A stretch of 64,000 bases of DNA from Cuneatibacter sp. NSJ-177 (lineage in GTDB: Bacteria > Bacillota > Clostridia > Lachnospirales > Lachnospiraceae): assembly GCF_022867805.1 (NCBI RefSeq), contig NZ_JALIFO010000001.1:248001-312000 (forward strand), in the 5' to 3' direction. The position numbers and the translations under genes were made by a program. Shown here one piece after another: positions 60,201 through 64,000 of this stretch (positions are counted from its first letter, which is position 1; each line of letters begins with the position of its first letter). Below the pieces are notes generated by a model, which had not been told where the DNA came from, did not search any database, and saw only the letters and a program-made list of their open reading frames with translations.

Positions 60201-61772
60201 TCACTGCCTTTGTTCCGTCTCAAACAACATAATCTGATGGCGGATTCGATTGGCCATGTCCGGGGAAACCTGGTCGAACAGGGCCATCTGGCGGCTTTGA
60301 ATCCCTTTGTTGCATTGGGCAAGTTCGTAGCCGATGGCGTCGGCCATCCGATTTTTTTCATCTTCTGTCAATGTTTCATAACGTGCTCGCGGCTGAGCAA
60401 AGTCATCCGTTTTCGGAATCGGCGACCGGGTTATGTTTCCGGAATAGAAAATGCCCGGCGCTCTGGGAGGCGCGGCTTCCCGCGGCATATTGCCGGCGAG
60501 ACTGTTGGGCTTGTAATTGATGTTGCTGGTGGAGTAGCGAAAAGCCATACTGCCGTCCTGCTGATTATTGTTGACCGAGACCACCGGGCGATTGACCGGA
60601 AGCTGGAGGAAATTTGTGCCGATTCGGTAGCGCTGAGCGTCTGCGTAGGCAAAAGAGCGGCCTAAAAGCAGTTTGTCGGCTGAAAATTCGATGCCGGGGA
60701 CCAGATTTCCCGGATTAAAGGCAGCTTGCTCGATTTCAGCGAAATAGTTTTCCGGGTTTCGGTCCAAGACCAGCATTCCCACCTTTTTCAGAGGAAATTG
60801 ATCTTCCGGCCAGAGCTTTGTGGCGTCCAGGGGATCAAAGGGGAGGTCTTCTGCTTCCTGAGGATCCATGATCTGAACGCAGAATTCAAATTTCAGCGGC
60901 TTTCCGGCGGCGATGGACTGACTAAGATTCCTTACGGCAATGTCCGGATCCAGCCCAGCCAGGCGCGCGCCTTCCTGGCGGTCAATCACTTCTCGATCTT
61001 CCTGGCCCAGAAAATGGTATTTGACATAACAGCGTTTCCCTTGGGCATTTTTCCAGATAAATGTATGGACGCCGAATCCGTCCATCTTTCGGAAATCTTT
61101 GACGATGCCGCGGTCGCTGTAAAGCCAGGTGATCTGATGCAGGCTTTCTGGGGAGAGGGAGAAGAAGTCCCAAATTCGTTCCGGATCAGGGAGATTGGTG
61201 ATCGGGGACGGCTTCTGCGAGTGGATAAAGTCCGGGAATTTGATGGCGTCGCGGATAAAAAAGACCGGCAGATTCAGGCCAGCGACATCATAGTTTCCTT
61301 CTTCCGTATAAAATTTTACGGCAAAACCTCTGGGGTCACGGACGGTATCGGCAGAACCGCGGGAACCGATGACCGTGGAAAAGCGCACAAGGACTTTGGT
61401 CTTACAGCTGGGATCCCGCAGAAAAGCAGCCTTGGTGTAGGCAGCCATGGATTGATAGGGCTGAAGATATCCGAATGCGCCGGCGCCTTTGGCGTGGACG
61501 GCCCGTTCAGGAATGCGCTCCCGGTTAAAATGGGATAATTTTTCAATCAAGTTTACGTCCTGAAGCAGGGTCGGGCCATCCGGACCGATTGTCTCGGAAT
61601 TGGCAGTGTCGTAGATGGGAGCGCCGGTATCTGTGGTCAGCATGTCGCCTGACTCCGTGCAGGCTGCGGCGCGGTTTTCCTGAGCCGGAAGCTGCCGTTG
61701 TCTCGCCGGCTGCTGCCTGGAAGGAAAATTTTGGCCGCGGAAGGAGTTTTGAGGGAAACGTCGGTTATTCAT
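60201..61772 (-). CDS. katA: Catalase, monofunctional heme type
   Basis: 523 residues, small-subunit catalase. Distal His is in ERAVHAKGAGAFGYL, the conserved Asn in VAGLNLPVFFIRDAIKFPDFIHSQKP, and the proximal heme Tyr in RSFAYADAQRYRIGTNFLQLPVN. The Arg/Gln-rich N-terminus (~residues 1-35) is an extension without known role. Catalase needs heme and is uncommon in strict anaerobes; hemZ at 24349 is the only heme gene seen here. AAGGAA lies before the ATG. Confidence 0.95.
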   Translation of the reverse strand: MNNRRFPQNSFRGQNFPSRQQPARQRQLPAQENRAAACTESGDMLTTDTGAPIYDTANSETIGPDGPTLLQDVNLIEKLSHFNRERIPERAVHAKGAGAFGYLQPYQSMAAYTKAAFLRDPSCKTKVLVRFSTVIGSRGSADTVRDPRGFAVKFYTEEGNYDVAGLNLPVFFIRDAIKFPDFIHSQKPSPITNLPDPERIWDFFSLSPESLHQITWLYSDRGIVKDFRKMDGFGVHTFIWKNAQGKRCYVKYHFLGQEDREVIDRQEGARLAGLDPDIAVRNLSQSIAAGKPLKFEFCVQIMDPQEAEDLPFDPLDATKLWPEDQFPLKKVGMLVLDRNPENYFAEIEQAAFNPGNLVPGIEFSADKLLLGRSFAYADAQRYRIGTNFLQLPVNRPVVSVNNNQQDGSMAFRYSTSNINYKPNSLAGNMPREAAPPRAPGIFYSGNITRSPIPKTDDFAQPRARYETLTEDEKNRMADAIGYELAQCNKGIQSRQMALFDQVSPDMANRIRHQIMLFETEQRQ

Positions 61773-61910
61773 ATATTAATTCCTTGTAGGCGGGTGATAT
61801 TATGATAGATTATGCGGAAAAAAAGACAGAGGTTCCGGAGGTGACATAAGGAAAGAAGGCCGATGTTCGTAAAAAGGTATATGGAAGTCTAATTTTGGCA
61901 AAATTAAACG

Positions 61911-61938
61911 TTGCAGTTGAAATAAAATGAGGTATAAT
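61911..61938 (+). promoter_or_regulatory. Promoter of the DUF4214 protein gene
   Basis: TTGCAG (61911-61916), 16-nt spacer, TATAAT (61933-61938). The transcript would have a leader of about 165 nt, with short hairpins near 61950-61975 and 62015-62032 but no known riboswitch recognised. Confidence 0.6.
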
Positions 61939-62109
61939 GAAAAACGGCTGCGTCACAAAGCAGAGCAGCTATTTTTGCCCAAACAGAGCAAAGCATATTT
62001 TTATTGGCAAGACGTAGGAAGGGAAATCCTAGCGGATTGGGTCAAGGCTTATCTTGGAAATGAACCAGGGCTTTGGCTTGAATATTTTAACCATATAGAA
62101 GGAGAAGTC

Positions 62110-63735
62110 ATGAGGAAAACGAGTAAAATATGGATTTGGCTTTTTTGTCTGACGCTGGTGTTGTCTATGTCCAGCCCTGTCACTGTGTCGGCGGCGGGGA
62201 ACGAATGGCCAGAAATAGAGTCGGAACGTGTGGAGATCAAAGGAGCCGGTTTGGACTCGGAACAGCTAAAAGCGCTGGAATCTTCCCAAGATCCGGAACG
62301 GTCCACAGTGCCGGAGGCCAAGCTGGAAAGTCCGGAACCGGAAGCCGACGGTACGGAATCCGAAGAAGCCGGTTCAAAACCGGAAACATCAAACATGGGA
62401 TCCGAAACTGCCGGGCCGGAAGAAGAGGAGACAAGCCCTGCCGTTCCGGCGGAGACCGAAATTTTTGAAATGGACCCGGTATCGCCGGAAACAGAAGCGG
62501 TGCAGGACATCCTCTTGTTCCAGGGAAGCGATTCTCCGGAGGCGATGGTCCAGGCCTATGTCATCCGCCTGTATGAGAAAGTTTTAGGGCGCAGCCCGGA
62601 TGTTAGTGGGCTTCGGAGCTGGACGGAGCTGCTCCTTGGCGGCCAGAGCACCGGAGCGGATGTGGCCGCCGGATTCGTTTTCAGCGACGAGTATCAGCGA
62701 AAGAGCATGGGGGACGGGGACTTCGTTGAAATGCTGTATCAGACCATGCTGAACCGCGCTTCCGACGCTGGGGGAAAAGCTGCCTGGACGCGCCTGCTTT
62801 CCTGCGGAGTCAGCAGGAACGGCGTTTTTGCCGGTTTTGCCAATTCCAGGGAATTTCAAGAAATCTGTAATACGTATCAGATCCTGCGGGGGGAATACCG
62901 CTCGGACAAAATTGAAGATCAGAATGGGAACGTCACTGCCTTTGTCAGCCGGATGTACACGGTGGCGCTGGGCCGCTCTTTTGACCGGGACGGCCTCCGT
63001 TTCTGGACGGAGAGACTTCTCGCCCATAAAATCGGCGGCGGAGAGCTGATTCAGGGATTCTTTTTCAGCCGGGAATTTTTAGACAAAAATCTTTCCGATA
63101 CGGATTTTGTTACGATTTGCTATCGAACATGCCTGGGCCGGGAGCCTGATCAAGGCGGGCTGAACACCTGGGTGAACCTGCTGCAGGCAGGTAAAAGCCG
63201 CGCCGGTGTTCTGAACGGTTTTATTGGTTCAGCGGAATATGGAAGGCTTTGTGAAGAGTATGGGATCGCCAGGGGAAATCTGATCCCGGATACAGAGGAA
63301 CAGCAGAGTAAAGTTGCGGATATCGCCAGAAATAACAAGGGAACCGTGGCGGCGAGCCACGGCAAATGCGCAGCATGGGTTTCCGGCGTGTACCAGGCCG
63401 CGGGACTCGGCTATCCCGGCGGCAATGCGATTGATTACTGGGCAAAATGGAAAGGCTCCGGTTCATCGGATCTCAGTTGTATCCCGGTGGGAGCCGCAGT
63501 TGTCGGGAGCGGCTCGACGAACAGCTCCGGCCTTGCTTACGGCCACATTGGAATTTATATCGGAGACGGAAAGATCGCCCACAATGTCGGCGGCGGCTGC
63601 GCAACGATTTCAACGGTGGAAGAATTTGCCTCAATCTATTGCAAAGGAAATCTGTCCCGCTGCGACTATGAGGAATATCGGGGCGCACAGGGGATTTTGG
63701 GATGGGTGTGGCCCAATGGACAGGGGCTGCATTGA
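62110..63735 (+). CDS. Secreted protein with three DUF4214 repeats and a C-terminal CHAP/NlpC-like domain
   Basis: 541 residues from the ATG at 62110 (GGAG five bases upstream). Signal peptide KIWIWLFCLTLVLSMSSPVTVSAAG, then a Glu/Ser/Pro-rich spacer (~residues 40-130). Three DUF4214 units follow, each with the pattern LYEKVLGRSPDVSGLRSW / MYTVALGRSFDRDGLRFW / CYRTCLGREPDQGGLNTW. The last ~140 residues look like a cysteine peptidase/amidase fold (ASHGKCAAWVSGVY with candidate nucleophile Cys; AYGHIGIYIGDGKIAHN with candidate His). Probably an envelope or matrix protein acting on peptidoglycan or glycans; this is inference. Confidence 0.8.
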   Translation: MRKTSKIWIWLFCLTLVLSMSSPVTVSAAGNEWPEIESERVEIKGAGLDSEQLKALESSQDPERSTVPEAKLESPEPEADGTESEEAGSKPETSNMGSETAGPEEEETSPAVPAETEIFEMDPVSPETEAVQDILLFQGSDSPEAMVQAYVIRLYEKVLGRSPDVSGLRSWTELLLGGQSTGADVAAGFVFSDEYQRKSMGDGDFVEMLYQTMLNRASDAGGKAAWTRLLSCGVSRNGVFAGFANSREFQEICNTYQILRGEYRSDKIEDQNGNVTAFVSRMYTVALGRSFDRDGLRFWTERLLAHKIGGGELIQGFFFSREFLDKNLSDTDFVTICYRTCLGREPDQGGLNTWVNLLQAGKSRAGVLNGFIGSAEYGRLCEEYGIARGNLIPDTEEQQSKVADIARNNKGTVAASHGKCAAWVSGVYQAAGLGYPGGNAIDYWAKWKGSGSSDLSCIPVGAAVVGSGSTNSSGLAYGHIGIYIGDGKIAHNVGGGCATISTVEEFASIYCKGNLSRCDYEEYRGAQGILGWVWPNGQGLH

Positions 63736-63888
63736 TCTTCCCACGTCGGCAAAATGGTTTCCGGCAAGTGGAATTCGGCAGATTTTCTTACCGGAAAGGA
63801 TAGATGTTTTTCAGAGAATATGGTATACTGAAAACCAAGATTTCTTCCAGAACAACCGAAGAAAAGCAAGTGATTAGGAGGAAAAACC

Positions 63889-64000
63889 ATGATTTCTGAA
63901 AAAATGAAGCCGCTTGTCGCCAATAATTCCGCAATCCGTGCAATGTTTGAGGAAGGGGCAAAACTGAAAGCCATTTACGGCGAGGATCAGGTCTTTGATT
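63889..64000 (+). CDS. PLP-dependent aminotransferase, N-terminal end (partial)
   Basis: Only the first 37 codons are in the window: MISEKMKPLVANNSAIRAMF and EEGAKLKAIYGEDQVFD, the standard opening of class I/II aminotransferases of clostridia, normally followed by the Y-D-F-S-L-G-N-P-N block. AGGAGG precedes the ATG. The substrate cannot be told from this fragment. Confidence 0.75.
   Translation, partial: MISEKMKPLVANNSAIRAMFEEGAKLKAIYGEDQVFD

Noticed and set aside
61927-62109. 61-codon in-frame N-terminal extension of the DUF4214 protein
   Set aside because: Its ATG precedes the TATAAT box and has no ribosome site; the signal peptide starts at 62110 with GGAG before it.
61939-62109. Possible cyclic-di-GMP riboswitch in the DUF4214 leader
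   Set aside because: Only short hairpins and a fragment resembling CACAAAGC were seen; the conserved core is absent.
1-64000. tRNA, rRNA, CRISPR arrays, prophage or replication origins
   Set aside because: No T-loop or cloverleaf sequence, no regularly spaced short repeats, and no phage or origin genes were found.

Overview
The window is ordinary chromosome from a GC-moderate, spore-former-type Firmicute, most likely a Lachnospiraceae / Clostridium cluster XIVa relative. The inference rests on gene content and style: HemZ, a DnaE with an adjacent pfkA, RelA/SpoT, DUF1846, DUF4846, DUF4214, NSS and TRAP transporters, strong AGGAGG ribosome sites and TTGACA/TATAAT promoters. No tRNA, rRNA, CRISPR array or prophage was found. 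One AT-rich accessory patch (about 32.3-35.3 kb) and several decayed genes (42.9-43.2 kb, 46.7-47.1 kb) break the housekeeping layout.

Layout. 0-0.8 kb: end of ilvB and ilvN. 1-2.4 kb: DUF1846 protein (-). 2.7-11.1 kb: a sugar/sugar-acid cluster bracketed by two paralogous cupins, with a Gfo/Idh/MocA dehydrogenase, AraC and LysR regulators in divergent orientation, a TRAP transporter (DctQ, DctM, DctP) and an SDR dehydrogenase. 11.2-15.7 kb: DEAD-box helicase, DUF4846 lipoprotein, tartrate/D-malate-type dehydrogenase. 15.66-16.03 kb: an unexplained 374-bp element closed by a long inverted repeat. 16.1-26.5 kb: HD protein, dnaE, pfkA, relA/spoT, MBL hydrolase, hemZ, HAD phosphatase. 26.6-32.3 kb: NSS transporter, small lipoprotein, purC-purB-nudC, mntP. 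32.5-34.8 kb: TnpV and an AT-rich membrane protein with two PH-like domains. 35.3-36.9 kb: a glycine-riboswitch-controlled Na+/amino-acid symporter. 37.2-42.8 kb: ppnP, nitroreductase, thioesterase, glycerate kinase, VOC protein, Hsp33, methyltransferase. 43.3-49.6 kb: MATE-MarR pair, YeiH, gene remnants, MarR-YczE-like pair, an acidic membrane protein. 49.8-56.9 kb: a probable sigma-54 regulated uptake and hydrolysis cluster. 57.0-64 kb: second MATE pump, galK, a NifX-type protein, catalase, a secreted DUF4214 protein and the start of an aminotransferase.

How the parts work together. The 2.7-11.1 kb genes read as one uptake and oxidation route for a sugar acid: the TRAP system imports it, the SDR and Gfo/Idh enzymes oxidise it and the two regulators sense it. 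Phased direct repeats in front of the Gfo/Idh gene look like AraC-type half-sites. The 49.8-56.9 kb genes combine an MFS permease behind a textbook -24/-12 promoter, a PrpR-like sigma-54 activator, a dicarboxylate-type carrier and two esterase-type hydrolases; no substrate can be assigned. Two MarR genes each sit with a transporter-like or membrane partner and a strong palindromic operator over a consensus promoter.

The least explained features are the 374-bp inverted-repeat element at 15657-16030, the sigma-54 cluster, the AT-rich PH-like protein, tandem stem-loops in a methyltransferase leader, and interspersed hairpin repeats shared between distant intergenic regions. Functions come from reading the translations by eye; no database search was run.
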